This document shows positions 22,977-34,044 of a stretch of DNA of 64,000 nucleotides, piece after piece. The notes under the pieces were generated by a model. That model was not told where the DNA came from. It saw nothing but the letters and a program-made list of their open reading frames with translations, and made no database searches. Source of the stretch: Brachyhypopomus gauderio (lineage: Eukaryota; Chordata; Actinopteri; Gymnotiformes; Hypopomidae); assembly GCF_052324685.1 (NCBI RefSeq), contig NW_027506880.1, forward strand, positions 124,001 to 188,000, read 5' to 3'. The translations under genes were made by a program, and so were the position numbers. Position 1 is the stretch's first letter. The number at the start of each line of letters is the position of its first letter.

Positions 22977-23086
22977 GTCAGAATGGCCGAGCGGTCTAAG
23001 GCGCCAGACTCAAGTTGATAAAACTTCCAAAAGTTGGGTTTTCTGGTCTCCCAAAGGAGGCGTGGGTTCTAATCCCACTTCTGACA
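22977..23086 (+). tRNA. tRNA-Leu (CAA), class U
   Basis: Start of the third ten-copy block. Confidence 0.6.
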
Positions 23087-23306
23087 AGTGTTTTTCCATC
23101 AACAAATGAATGTAGTTTTGCTGGAACTTTCAACACAAGAGCTCATTATATAGTGAGTAAATGAGAGAAAGAAAGAAACTCCTGTGACATCATAATTGAA
23201 CAAGCTTCAACAATGTAATTTCAGGTTTATTGCTTTTCTTGAAATCTTCAGTTTTGACTGCCTAATCATTAATAAGTCTGATTTCTAACAAGCAAAAATA
23301 CCACCA

Positions 23307-23416
23307 GTCAGAATGGCAGAGCGGTCTAAGGCGCCAGACTCAAGTTGATAAAACTTCCAAAAGTTGGGATTTCTGGTCTCCCAAAGGAGGCGTGGGTTCC
23401 AATCCCACTTCTGACA
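23307..23416 (+). tRNA. tRNA-Leu (CAA), class P
   Basis: A12 and TTCCAAT. Confidence 0.55.
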
Positions 23417-23544
23417 AGTGTTTTCAATCAACAAATGAATCTAGTTTTGATAGAACTACAAACACAATAGCTCATTATATAATGAGTAAATGAGAGAAAT
23501 AAAGAAACTCTTGTGACATTTTAAGTGAACAAGGTTCAACTCCA

Positions 23545-23654
23545 GACAGAATGGCCGAGCGGTCTAAGGCCCCAGACTCAAGTTGATGAAACTTCCAAAA
23601 GTAGGGGTTTCTGTTTTCCCAAAGGAGGCGTGGTTTCAAATCCCACTTCTGGCA
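23545..23654 (+). tRNA. tRNA-Leu (CAA), class S, T2 to A
   Basis: GACAGAA start, G26 to C. Confidence 0.4.
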
Positions 23655-23874
23655 AGTGTTTTTCCATCAACAAATGAATCTAGCTTTGCTGGAACATTCA
23701 ACACAAGAGCTCATTATATAATGAGTAAATGAGAGAAAGAAAGAAACTCCTGTGACATCATAATTGAACATACTTGGACAATGTAATTTCAGGTTTATTG
23801 CTTTTCTTGAAATCTTCAGTTTTGACAGCCTAATCATTAATAAGTCTGATTTCTAACAAGCAAAAATACCACCA

Positions 23875-23984
23875 GTCAGAATGGCCGAGCGGTCTAAGGC
23901 GCCAGACTCAAGTTAATAAAACTTCCAAAAGTTGGGTTTTCTGGTCTCCCAAAGGAGGCGTGGGTTCAAATCCCACTTCTAACA
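23875..23984 (+). tRNA. tRNA-Leu (CAA), class L
   Basis: CTAACA end. Confidence 0.6.
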
Positions 23985-24204
23985 AGTGTTTTTCCATCAA
24001 CAAATGAATGTAGTTTTGCTGGAACTTTCAACACAAGAGCTCATTATATAGTGAGTAAATGAGAGAAAGAAAGAAACTCCTGTGACATCATAATTGAACA
24101 TACTTCAACAAAGTAATTTCAGGTTTATTGATTTTCTTGAAATCTTCAGTTTTGACTGCCTAATCATTAATAAGTCTGATTTCTAACACGCAAAAATACC
24201 ACCA

Positions 24205-24314
24205 GTCAGAATGGCCGAGCGGTCTAAGGCGCCAGACTCAAGTTGATAAAACTTCCAAAAGTTGGGTTTTCTGGTCTCCCAAAGGAGGCGTGGGTTCTAA
24301 TCCCACTTCTGACA
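24205..24314 (+). tRNA. tRNA-Leu (CAA), class U
   Basis: TTCTAAT, AACACGCAAAA leader. Upstream spacer has TTGATTTTC for TTGCTTTTC. Confidence 0.6.
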
Positions 24315-24534
24315 AGTGTTTTTCCATCAACAAATGAATGTAGTTTTGCTGGAACTTTCAACACAAGAGCTCATTATATAGTGAGTAAATGAGAGAAAGA
24401 AAGAAACTCCTGTGACATCATAATTGAACAAGCTTCAACAATGTAATTTCAGGTTTATTGCTTTTCTTGAAATCTTCAGTTTTGACTGCCTAATCATTAA
24501 TAAGTCTGATTTCTAACAAGCAAAAATACCACCA

Positions 24535-24644
24535 GTCAGAATGGCAGAGCGGTCTAAGGCGCCAGACTCAAGTTGATAAAACTTCCAAAAGTTGGGATTT
24601 CTGGTCTCCCAAAGGAGGCATGGGTTCCAATCCCACTTCTGACA
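24535..24644 (+). tRNA. tRNA-Leu (CAA), class P
   Basis: GGCATGGG marker. Confidence 0.55.
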
Positions 24645-24772
24645 AGTGTTTTCAATCAACAAATGAATCTAGTTTTGATAGAACTACAAACACAATAGCT
24701 CATTATATAATGAGTAAATGAGAGAAATAAAGAAACTCTTGTGACATTATAAGTGAACAAGGTTCAACTCCA

Positions 24773-24882
24773 GTCAGAATGGCCGATCGGTCTAAGGCCC
24801 CAGACTCAAGTTGATGAAACTTCCAAAAGTAGGGGTTTCTGTTTTCCCAAAGGAGGCGTGGTTTCAAATCCCACTTCTGGCA
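24773..24882 (+). tRNA. tRNA-Leu (CAA), class S, G15 to T
   Basis: Private GATCGG in the D loop on top of the S damage. Confidence 0.4.
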
Positions 24883-25102
24883 AGTGTTTTTCCATCAACA
24901 AATGAATCTAGCTTTGCTGGAACATTCAACACAAGAGCTCATTATATAATGAGTAAATGAGAGAAAGAAAGAAACTCCTGTGACATCATAATTGAACATA
25001 CTTCGACAATGTAATTTCAGGTTTATTGCTTTTCTTGAAATCTTCAGTTTTGACAGCCTAATCATTAATAAGTCTGATTTCTAACAAGCAAAAATACCAC
25101 CA

Positions 25103-25212
25103 GTCAGAATGGCCGAGCGGTCTAAGGCGCCAGACTCAAGTTGATAAAACTTCCAAAAGTTGGGTTTTCTGGTCTCCCAAAGGAGGCGTGGGTTCTAATC
25201 CCACTTCTGACA
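25103..25212 (+). tRNA. tRNA-Leu (CAA), class U
   Basis: TTCTAAT with a normal D loop. Confidence 0.6.
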
Positions 25213-25432
25213 AGTGTTTTTCCATCAACAAATGAATGTAGTTTTGCTGGAACTTTCAACACAAGAGCTCATTATATAGTGAGTAAATGAGAGAAAGAAA
25301 GAAACTCCTGTGACATCATAATTGAACAAGCTTCAACAATGTAATTTCAGGTTTATTGCTTTTCTTGAAATCTTCAGTTTTGACTGCCTAATCATTAATA
25401 AGTCTGATTTCTAACAAGCAAAAATACCACCA

Positions 25433-25542
25433 GTCAGAATGGCCGAGGGGTCTAAGGCGCCAGACTCAAGTTGATAAAACTTCCAAAAGTTGGGATTTCT
25501 GGTCTCCCAAAGGAGGCGTGGGTTCAAATCTCACTTCTGACA
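25433..25542 (+). tRNA. tRNA-Leu (CAA), class R
   Basis: GAGGGG and CTCAC. Confidence 0.6.
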
Positions 25543-25670
25543 AGTGTTTTCAATCAACAAATGAATCTAGTTTTGATAGAACTACAAACACAATAGCTCA
25601 TTATATAATGAGTAAATGAGAGAAATAAAGAAACTCTTGTGACATTATAAGTGAACAAGGTTCAACTCCA

Positions 25671-25780
25671 GTCAGAATGGCCGAGCGGTCTAAGGCGCCA
25701 GACTCAAGTTAATAAAACTTCCAAAAGTTGGGTTTTCTGGTCTCCCAAAGGAGGCGTGGGTTCAAATCCCACTTCTAACA
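25671..25780 (+). tRNA. tRNA-Leu (CAA), class L with S-type spacer
   Basis: Closes the third ten-copy block. Confidence 0.6.
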
Positions 25781-26000
25781 AGTGTTTTTCCATTAACAAA
25801 TGAATGTAGTTTTGCTGGAACTTTCAACACAAGAGCTCATTATATAGTGAGTAAATGAGAGAAAGAAAGAAACTCCTGTGACATCATAATTGAACATACT
25901 TCAACAAAGTAATTTCAGGTTTATTGCTTTTCTTGAAATCTTCAGTTTTGACTGCCTAATCATTAATAAGTCTGATTTCTAACACGCAAAAATACCACCA

Positions 26001-26110
26001 GTCAGAATGGCCGAGCGGTCTAAGGCGCCTGACTCAAGTTGATAAAACTTCCAAAAGTTGGGTTTTCTGGTCTCCCAAAGGAGGCGTGGGTTCTAATCCC
26101 ACTTCTGACA
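26001..26110 (+). tRNA. tRNA-Leu (CAA), class U, A29 to T
   Basis: GCGCCTGAC gives a T:T mismatch in the anticodon stem. Shared with 29353 and 30581. Confidence 0.5.
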
Positions 26111-26330
26111 AGTGTTTTTCCATCAACAAATGAATGTAGTTTTGCTGGAACTTTCAACACAAGAGCTCATTATATAGTGAGTAAATGAGAGAAAGAAAGA
26201 AACTCCTGTGACATCATAATTGAACATACTTCAACAAAGTAATTTCAGGTTTATTGCTTTTCTTGAAATCTTCAGTTTTGACTGCCTAATCATTAATAAG
26301 TCTGATTTCTAACAAGCAAAAATACCACCA

Positions 26331-26440
26331 GTCAGAATGGCCGAGCGGTCTAAGGCGCCAGACTCAAGTTGATAAAACTTCCAAAAGTTGGGTTTTCTGG
26401 TCTCCCAAAGGAGGCGTGGGTTCTAATCCCACTTCTGACA
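26331..26440 (+). tRNA. tRNA-Leu (CAA), class U
   Basis: Start of the fourth ten-copy block. Confidence 0.6.
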
Positions 26441-26660
26441 AGTGTTTTTCCATCAACAAATGAATGTAGTTTTGCTGGAACTTTCAACACAAGAGCTCAT
26501 TATATAGTGAGTAAATGAGAGAAAGAAAGAAACTCCTGTGACATCATAATTGAACAAGCTTCAACAATGTAATTTCAGGTTTATTGCTTTTCTTGAAATC
26601 TTCAGTTTTGACTGCCTAATCATTAATAAGTCTGATTTCTAACAAGCAAAAATACCACCA

Positions 26661-26770
26661 GTCAGAATGGCAGAGCGGTCTAAGGCGCCAGACTCAAGTT
26701 GATAAAACTTCCAAAAGTTGGGATTTCTGGTCTCCCAAAGGAGGCGTGGGTTCCAATCCCACTTCTGACA
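26661..26770 (+). tRNA. tRNA-Leu (CAA), class P
   Basis: A12 and TTCCAAT. Confidence 0.55.
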
Positions 26771-26898
26771 AGTGTTTTCAATCAACAAATGAATCTAGTT
26801 TTGATAGAACTACAAACACAATAGCTCATTATATAATGAGTAAATGAGAGAAATAAAGAAACTCTTGTGACATTTTAAGTGAACAAGGTTCAACTCCA

Positions 26899-27008
26899 GA
26901 CAGAATGGCCGAGCGGTCTAAGGCCCCAGACTCAAGTTGATGAAACTTCCAAAAGTAGGGGTTTCTGTTTTCCCAAAGGAGGCGTGGTTTCAAATCCCAC
27001 TTCTGGCA
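26899..27008 (+). tRNA. tRNA-Leu (CAA), class S, T2 to A
   Basis: GACAGAA start. Confidence 0.4.
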
Positions 27009-27228
27009 AGTGTTTTTCCATCAACAAATGAATCTAGCTTTGCTGGAACATTCAACACAAGAGCTCATTATATAATGAGTAAATGAGAGAAAGAAAGAAA
27101 CTCCTGTGACATCATAATTGAACATACTTGGACAATGTAATTTCAGGTTTATTGCTTTTCTTGAAATCTTCAGTTTTGACAGCCTAATCATTAATAAGTC
27201 TGATTTCTAACAAGCAAAAATACCACCA

Positions 27229-27338
27229 GTCAGAATGGCCGAGCGGTCTAAGGCGCCAGACTCAAGTTAATAAAACTTCCAAAAGTTGGGTTTTCTGGTC
27301 TCCCAAAGGAGGTGTGGGTTCAAATCCCACTTCTAACA
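27229..27338 (+). tRNA. tRNA-Leu (CAA), class L
   Basis: CTAACA end plus GGTGTGGG at the variable arm/T stem junction. Confidence 0.58.
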
Positions 27339-27558
27339 AGTGTTTTTCCATCAACAAATGAATGTAGTTTTGCTGGAACTTTCAACACAAGAGCTCATTA
27401 TATAGTGAGTAAATGAGAGAAAGAAAGAAACTCCTGTGACATCATAATTGAACATACTTCAACAAAGTAATTTCAGGTTTATTGCTTTTCTTGAAATCTT
27501 CAGTTTTGACTGCCTAATCATTAATAAGTCTGATTTCTAACACGCAAAAATACCACCA

Positions 27559-27668
27559 GTCAGAATGGCCGAGCGGTCTAAGGCGCCAGACTCAAGTTGA
27601 TAAAACTTCCAAAAGTTGGGTTTTCTGGTCTCCCAAAGGAGGCGTGGGTTCTAATCCCACTTCTGACA
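27559..27668 (+). tRNA. tRNA-Leu (CAA), class U
   Basis: TTCTAAT, AACACGCAAAA leader. Confidence 0.6.
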
Positions 27669-27888
27669 AGTGTTTTTCCATCAACAAATGAATGTAGTTT
27701 TGCTGGAACTTTCAACACAAGAGCTCATTATATAGTGAGTAAATGAGAGAAAGAAAGAAACTCCTGTGACATCATAATTGAACAAGCTTCAACAATGTAA
27801 TTTCAGGTTTATTGCTTTTCTTGAAATCTTCAGTTTTGACTGCCTAATCATTAATAAGTCTGATTTCTAACAAGCAAAAATACCACCA

Positions 27889-27998
27889 GTCAGAATGGCA
27901 GAGCGGTCTAAGGCGCCAGACTCAAGTTGATAAAACTTCCAAAAGTTGGGATTTCTGGTCTCCCAAAGGAGGCATGGGTTCCAATCCCACTTCTGACA
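27889..27998 (+). tRNA. tRNA-Leu (CAA), class P
   Basis: GGCATGGG marker. Confidence 0.55.
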
Positions 27999-28126
27999 AG
28001 TGTTTTCAATCAACAAATGAATCTAGTTTTGATAGAACTACAAACACAATAGCTCATTATATAATGAGTAAATGAGAGAAATAAAGAAACTCTTGTGACA
28101 TTATAAGTGAACAAGGTTCAACTCCA

Positions 28127-28236
28127 GTCAGAATGGCTGAGCGGTCTAAGGCCCCAGACTCAAGTTGATGAAACTTCCAAAAGTAGGGGTTTCTGTTTTC
28201 CCAAAGGAGGCGTGGTTTCAAATCCCACTTCTGGCA
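28127..28236 (+). tRNA. tRNA-Leu (CAA), class S, C12 to T
   Basis: GGCTGAG in the A box (U12:G23 wobble). Confidence 0.43.
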
Positions 28237-28456
28237 AGTGTTTTTCCATCAACAAATGAATCTAGCTTTGCTGGAACATTCAACACAAGAGCTCATTATA
28301 TAATGAGTAAATGAGAGAAAGAAAGAAACTCCTGTGACATCATAATTGAACATACTTCGACAATGTAATTTCAGGTTTATTGCTTTTCTTGAAATCTTCA
28401 GTTTTGACAGCCTAATCATTAATAAGTCTGATTTCTAACAAGCAAAAATACCACCA

Positions 28457-28566
28457 GTCAGAATGGCCGAGCGGTCTAAGGCGCCAGACTCAAGTTGATA
28501 AAACTTCCAAAAGTTGGGTTTTCTGGTCTCCCAAAGGAGGCGTGGGTTCTAATCCCACTTCTGACA
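28457..28566 (+). tRNA. tRNA-Leu (CAA), class U
   Basis: TTCTAAT. Confidence 0.6.
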
Positions 28567-28786
28567 AGTGTTTTTCCATCAACAAATGAATGTAGTTTTG
28601 CTGGAACTTTCAACACAAGAGCTCATTATATAGTGAGTAAATGAGAGAAAGAAAGAAACTCCTGTGACATCATAATTGAACAAGCTTCAACAATGTAATT
28701 TCAGGTTTATTGCTTTTCTTGAAATCTTCAGTTTTGACTGCCTAATCATTAATAAGTCTGATTTCTAACAAGCAAAAATACCACCA

Positions 28787-28896
28787 GTCAGAATGGCCGA
28801 GGGGTCTAAGGCGCCAGACTCAAGTTGATAAAACTTCCAAAAGTTGGGATTTCTGGTCTCCCAAAGGAGGCGTGGGTTCAAATCTCACTTCTGACA
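28787..28896 (+). tRNA. tRNA-Leu (CAA), class R
   Basis: GAGGGG and CTCAC. Confidence 0.6.
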
Positions 28897-29022
28897 AGTG
28901 TTTTCAATCAACAAATGAATCTAGTTTTGATAGAACTACAAACACAATAGCTCATTATATAATGAGTAAATGAGAGAAATAAAGAAACTTGTGACATTAT
29001 AAGTGAACAAGGTTCAACTCCA

Positions 29023-29132
29023 GTCAGAATGGCCGAGCGGTCTAAGGCGCCAGACTCAAGTTAATAAAACTTCCAAAAGTTGGGTTTTCTGGTCTCCCAA
29101 AGGAGGCGTGGGTTCAAATCCCACTTCTAACA
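29023..29132 (+). tRNA. tRNA-Leu (CAA), class L with S-type spacer
   Basis: Short spacer carries a private 2-bp deletion (GAAACTTGTG), giving 236-bp spacing. Confidence 0.6.
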
Positions 29133-29352
29133 AGTGTTTTTCCATTAACAAATGAATGTAGTTTTGCTGGAACTTTCAACACAAGAGCTCATTATATAGT
29201 GAGTAAATGAGAGAAAGAAAGAAACTCCTGTGACATCATAATTGAACATACTTCAACAAAGTAATTTCAGGTTTATTGCTTTTCTTGAAATCTTCAGTTT
29301 TGACTGCCTAATCATTAATAAGTCTGATTTCTAACACGCAAAAATACCACCA

Positions 29353-29462
29353 GTCAGAATGGCCGAGCGGTCTAAGGCGCCTGACTCAAGTTGATAAAAC
29401 TTCCAAAAGTTGGGTTTTCTGGTCTCCCAAAGGAGACGTGGGTTCTAATCCCACTTCTGACA
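29353..29462 (+). tRNA. tRNA-Leu (CAA), class U, A29 to T
   Basis: Anticodon-stem mismatch plus GGAGACG in the variable arm. Confidence 0.5.
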
Positions 29463-29682
29463 AGTGTTTTTCCATCAACAAATGAATGTAGTTTTGCTGG
29501 AACTTTCAACACAAGAGCTCATTATATAGTGAGTAAATGAGAGAAAGAAAGAAACTCCTGTGACATCATAATTGAACATACTTCAACAAAGTAATTTCAG
29601 GTTTATTGCTTTTCTTGAAATCTTCAGTTTTGACTGCCTAATCATTAATAAGTCTGATTTCTAACACGCAAAAATACCACCA

Positions 29683-29792
29683 GTCAGAATGGCCGAGCGG
29701 TCTAAGGCGCCAGACTCAAGTTGATAAAACTTCCAAAAGTTGGGTTTTCTGGTCTCCCAAAGGAGGCGTGGGTTCTAATCCCACTTCTGACA
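29683..29792 (+). tRNA. tRNA-Leu (CAA), class U
   Basis: TTCTAAT, AACACGCAAAA leader. Confidence 0.6.
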
Positions 29793-30012
29793 AGTGTTTT
29801 TCCATCAACAAATGAATGTAGTTTTGCTGGAACTTTCAACACAAGAGCTCATTATATAGTGAGTAAATGAGAGAAAGAAAGAAACTCCTGTGACATCATA
29901 ATTGAACAAGCTTCAACAATGTAATTTCAGGTTTATTGCTTTTCTTGAAATCTTCAGTTTTGACTGCCTAATCATTAATAAGTCTGATTTCTAACAAGCA
30001 AAAATAACACCA

Positions 30013-30122
30013 GTCAGAATGGCCGAGGGGTCTAAGGCGCCAGACTCAAGTTGATAAAACTTCCAAAAGTTGGGATTTCTGGTCTCCCAAAGGAGGCGTG
30101 GGTTCAAATCTCACTTCTGACA
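30013..30122 (+). tRNA. tRNA-Leu (CAA), class R
   Basis: GAGGGG and CTCAC. Leader AATAACACCA. Confidence 0.6.
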
Positions 30123-30250
30123 AGTGTTTTCAATCAACAAATGAATCTAGTTTTGATAGAACTACAAACACAATAGCTCATTATATAATGAGTAAATGAG
30201 AGAAATAAAGAAACTCTTGTGACATTATAAGTGAACAAGGTTCAACTCCA

Positions 30251-30360
30251 GTCAGAATGGCCGAGCGGTCTAAGGCGCCAGACTCAAGTTAATAAAACTT
30301 CCAAAAGTTGGGTTTTCTGGTCTCCCAAAGGAGGCGTGGGTTCAAATCCCACTTCTAACA
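30251..30360 (+). tRNA. tRNA-Leu (CAA), class L with S-type spacer
   Basis: Fifth L copy with the short S leader. Confidence 0.6.
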
Positions 30361-30580
30361 AGTGTTTTTCCATTAACAAATGAATGTAGTTTTGCTGGAA
30401 CTTTCAACACAAGAGCTCATTATATAGTGAGTAAATGAGAGAAAGAAAGAAACTCCTGTGACATCATAATTGAACATACTTCAACAAAGTAATTTCAGGT
30501 TTATTGCTTTTCTTGAAATCTTCAGTTTTGACTGCCTAATCATTAATAAGTCTGATTTCTAACACGCAAAAATACCACCA

Positions 30581-30690
30581 GTCTGAATGGCCGAGCGGTC
30601 TAAGGCGCCTGACTCAAGTTGATAAAACTTCCAAAAGTTGGGTTTTCTGGTCTCCCAAAGGAGGCGTGGGTTCTAATCCCACTTCTGACA
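30581..30690 (+). tRNA. tRNA-Leu (CAA), class U, two stem changes
   Basis: GTCTGAA acceptor (A4 to T, T:T mismatch) and A29 to T. Confidence 0.45.
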
Positions 30691-30910
30691 AGTGTTTTTC
30701 CATCAACAAATGAATGTAGTTTTGTTGGAACTTTCAACACAAGAGCTCATTATATAGTGAGTAAATGAGAGAAAGAAAGAAACTCCTGTGACATCATAAT
30801 TGAACAAGCTTCAACAATGTAATTTCAGGTTTATTGCTTTTCTTGAAATCTTCAGTTTTGACTGCCTAATCATTAATAAGTCTGATTTCTAACAAGCAAA
30901 AATACCACCA

Positions 30911-31020
30911 GTCAGAATGGCAGAGCGGTCTAAGGCGCCAGACTCAAGTTGATAAAACTTCCAAAAATTGGGATTTCTGGTCTCCCAAAGGAGGCGTGGG
31001 TTCCAATCCCACTTCTGACA
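30911..31020 (+). tRNA. tRNA-Leu (CAA), class P
   Basis: Intron has CCAAAAATTG for CCAAAAGTTG, weakening the intron hairpin. Confidence 0.52.
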
Positions 31021-31148
31021 AGTGTTTTCAATCAACAAATGAATCTAGTTTTGATAGAACTACAAACACAATAGCTCATTATATAATGAGTAAATGAGAG
31101 AAATAAAGAAACTCTTGTGACATTATAAGTGAACAAGGTTCAACTCCA

Positions 31149-31258
31149 GTCAGAATGGCCGAGCGGTCTAAGGCCCCAGACTCAAGTTGATGAAACTTCC
31201 AAAAGTAGGGGTTTCTGTTTTCCCAAAGGAGGCGTGGTTTCAAATCCCACTTCTGGCA
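31149..31258 (+). tRNA. tRNA-Leu (CAA), class S, G26 to C
   Basis: S body with a GGAGG variable arm. Confidence 0.45.
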
Positions 31259-31478
31259 AGTGTTTTTCCATCAACAAATGAATCTAGTTTTGCTGGAACA
31301 TTCAACACAAGAGCTCATTATATAATGAGTAAATGAGAGAAAGAAAGAAACTCCTGTGACATCATAATTGAACATACTTGGACAATGTAATTTCAGGTTT
31401 ATTGCTTTTCTTGAAATCTTCAGTTTTGACAGCCTAATCATTAATAAGTCTGATTTCTAACAAGCAAAAATACCACCA

Positions 31479-31588
31479 GTCAGAATGGCCGAGCGGTCTA
31501 AGGCGCCAGACTCAAGTTGATAAAACTTCCAAAAGTTGGGTTTTCTGGTCTCCCAAAGGAGCCGTGGGTTCTAATCCCACTTCTGACA
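31479..31588 (+). tRNA. tRNA-Leu (CAA), class U
   Basis: TTCTAAT plus GGAGCCG in the variable arm, as at 33037. Confidence 0.57.
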
Positions 31589-31808
31589 AGTGTTTTTCCA
31601 TCAACAAATGAATGTAGTTTTGCTGGAACTTTCAACACAAGAGCTCATTATATAGTGAGTAAATGAGAGAAAGAAAGAAACTCCTGTGACATCATAATTG
31701 AACAAGCTTCAACAATGTAATTTCAGGTTTATTGCTTTTCTTGAAATCTTCAGTTTTGACTGCCTAATCATTAATAAGTCTGATTTCTAACAAGCAAAAA
31801 TTCCACCA

Positions 31809-31918
31809 GTCAGAATGGCCGAGGGGTCTAAGGCGCCAGACTCAAGTTGATAAAACTTCCAAAAGTTGGGATTTCTGGTCTCCCAAAGGAGGCGTGGGTT
31901 CAAATCCCACTTCTGACA
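31809..31918 (+). tRNA. tRNA-Leu (CAA), class R with canonical T stem
   Basis: GAGGGG D loop but CCCAC T stem. Leader AATTCCACCA. Confidence 0.65.
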
Positions 31919-32046
31919 AGTGTTTTCAATCAACAAATGAATCTAGTTTTGATAGAACTACAAACACAATAGCTCATTATATAATGAGTAAATGAGAGAA
32001 ATAAAGAAACTCTTGTGACATTATAAGTGAACAAGGTTCAACTCCA

Positions 32047-32156
32047 GTCAGAATGGCCGAGCGGTCTAAGGCGCCAGACTCAAGTTGATAAAACTTCCAA
32101 AAGTAGGGGTTTCTGTTTTCCCAAAGGAGGCGTGGTTTCAAATCCCACTTCTGGCA
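32047..32156 (+). tRNA. tRNA-Leu (CAA), class S
   Basis: Normal GGCGCC and K-like intron start, but S-type T stem and anticodon stem. Confidence 0.47.
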
Positions 32157-32376
32157 AGTGTTTTTCCATCAACAAATGAATCTAGTTTTGCTGGAACATT
32201 CAACACAAGAGCTCATTATATAATGAGTAAATGAGAGAAAGAAAGAAACTCCTGTGACATCATAATTGAACATACTTGGACAATGTAATTTCAGGTTTAT
32301 TGCTTTTCTTGAAATCTTCAGTTTTGACTGCCTAATCATTAATAAGTCTGATTTCTAACAAGCAAAAATACCACCA

Positions 32377-32486
32377 GTCAGAATGGCCGAGCGGTCTAAG
32401 GTGCCAGACTCAAGTTGATAAAACTTCCAAAAGTTGGGTTTTCTGGTCTCCCAAAGGAGGCGTGGGTTCAAATCCCACTTCTGACA
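32377..32486 (+). tRNA. tRNA-Leu (CAA), class K-T, C25 to T
   Basis: The rightmost copy with a canonical T arm. Confidence 0.75.
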
Positions 32487-32706
32487 AGTGTTTTTCAATC
32501 AACAAATGATTCTAGTTTTGCTGGAACATTCAACACAAGAGCTCATTACATAGTGAGTAAATGAGAGAAAGAAAGAAACTCCTGTGACATCATAATTGAA
32601 CATACTTGGACAATGTAATTTCAGGTTTATTGCTTTTCTTGAAATCTTCAGTTTTGACTGCCTAATCATTAATAAGTCTGATTTCTAACAAGCAAAAATA
32701 CCACCA

Positions 32707-32816
32707 GTCAGAATGGCTGAGCGGTCTAAGGCGCCAGACTCAAGTTGATAAAACTTCCAAAAGTTGGGTTTTCTGGTCTCCCAAAGGAGGTGTGGGTTCA
32801 AATCCCACTTCTAACA
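32707..32816 (+). tRNA. tRNA-Leu (CAA), class L variant
   Basis: CTAACA end, GGCTGAG A box and a K-type intron start. Confidence 0.55.
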
Positions 32817-33036
32817 AGTGTTTTTCCATCAACAAATGAATGTAGTTTTGCTGGAACTTTCAACACAAGAGCTCATTATATAGTGAGTAAATGAGAGAAA
32901 GAAAGAAACTCCTGTGACATCATAATTGAACATACTTCAACAAAGTAATTTCAGGTTTATTGCTTTTCTTGAAATCTTCAGTTTTGACTGCCTAATCATT
33001 AATAAGTCTGATTTCTAACAAGCAAAAATACCACCA

Positions 33037-33146
33037 GTCAGAATGGCCGAGCGGTCTAAGGCGCCAGACTCAAGTTGATAAAACTTCCAAAAGTTGGGTT
33101 TTCTGGTCTCCCAAAGGAGCCGTGGGTTCTAATCCCACTTCTGACA
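33037..33146 (+). tRNA. tRNA-Leu (CAA), class U
   Basis: TTCTAAT and GGAGCCG. Confidence 0.57.
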
Positions 33147-33366
33147 AGTGTTTTTCCATCAACAAATGAATGTAGTTTTGCTGGAACTTTCAACACAAGA
33201 GCTCATTATATAGTGAGTAAATGAGAGAAAGAAAGAAACTCCTGTGACATCATAATTGAACAAGCTTCAACAATGTAATTTCAGGTTTATTGCTTTTCTT
33301 GAAATCTTCAGTTTTGACTGCCTAATGATTAATAAGTCTGATTTCTAACAAGCAAAAATACCACCA

Positions 33367-33476
33367 GTCAGAATGGCAGAGCGGTCTAAGGCGCCAGACT
33401 CAAGTTGATAAAACTTCCAAAAGTTGGGATTTCTGGTCTCCCAAAGGAGGCGTGGGTTCCAATCCCACTTCTGACA
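33367..33476 (+). tRNA. tRNA-Leu (CAA), class P
   Basis: A12 and TTCCAAT. Upstream spacer has CTAATGATTA. Confidence 0.55.
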
Positions 33477-33604
33477 AGTGTTTTCAATCAACAAATGAAT
33501 CTAGTTTTGATAGAACTACAAACACAATAGCTCATTATATAATGAGTAAATGAGAGAAATAAAGAAACTCTTGTGACATTTTAAGTGAACAAGGTTCAAC
33601 TCCA

Positions 33605-33714
33605 GACAGAATGGCCGAGCGGTCTAAGGCCCCAGACTCAAGTTGATGAAACTTCCAAAAGTAGGGGTTTCTGTTTTCCCAAAGGAGGCGTGGTTTCAAA
33701 TCCCACTTCTGGCA
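33605..33714 (+). tRNA. tRNA-Leu (CAA), class S, T2 to A
   Basis: Last S copy. GACAGAA start. Confidence 0.4.
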
Positions 33715-33934
33715 AGTGTTTTTCCATCAACAAATGAATCTAGTTTTGCTGGAACATTCAACACAAGAGCTCATTATATAATGAGTAAATGAGAGAAAGA
33801 AAGAAACTCCTGTGACATCATAATTGAACATACTTCGACAATGTAATTTCAGGTTTATTGCTTTTCTTGAAATCTTCAGTTTTGACAGCCTAATCATTAA
33901 TAAGTCTGATTTCTAACAAGCAAAAACACCACCA

Positions 33935-34044
33935 GTCAGAATGGCCGAGCGGTCTAAGGCGCCAGACTCAAGTTGATAAAACTTCCAAAAGTTGGGTTTT
34001 CTGGTCTCCCAAAGGAGGCGTGTGTTCAAATCCCACTTCTGACA
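33935..34044 (+). tRNA. tRNA-Leu (CAA), T stem GTGTG
   Basis: Otherwise K-T. G52 to T gives a U52:C62 mismatch. Confidence 0.58.
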
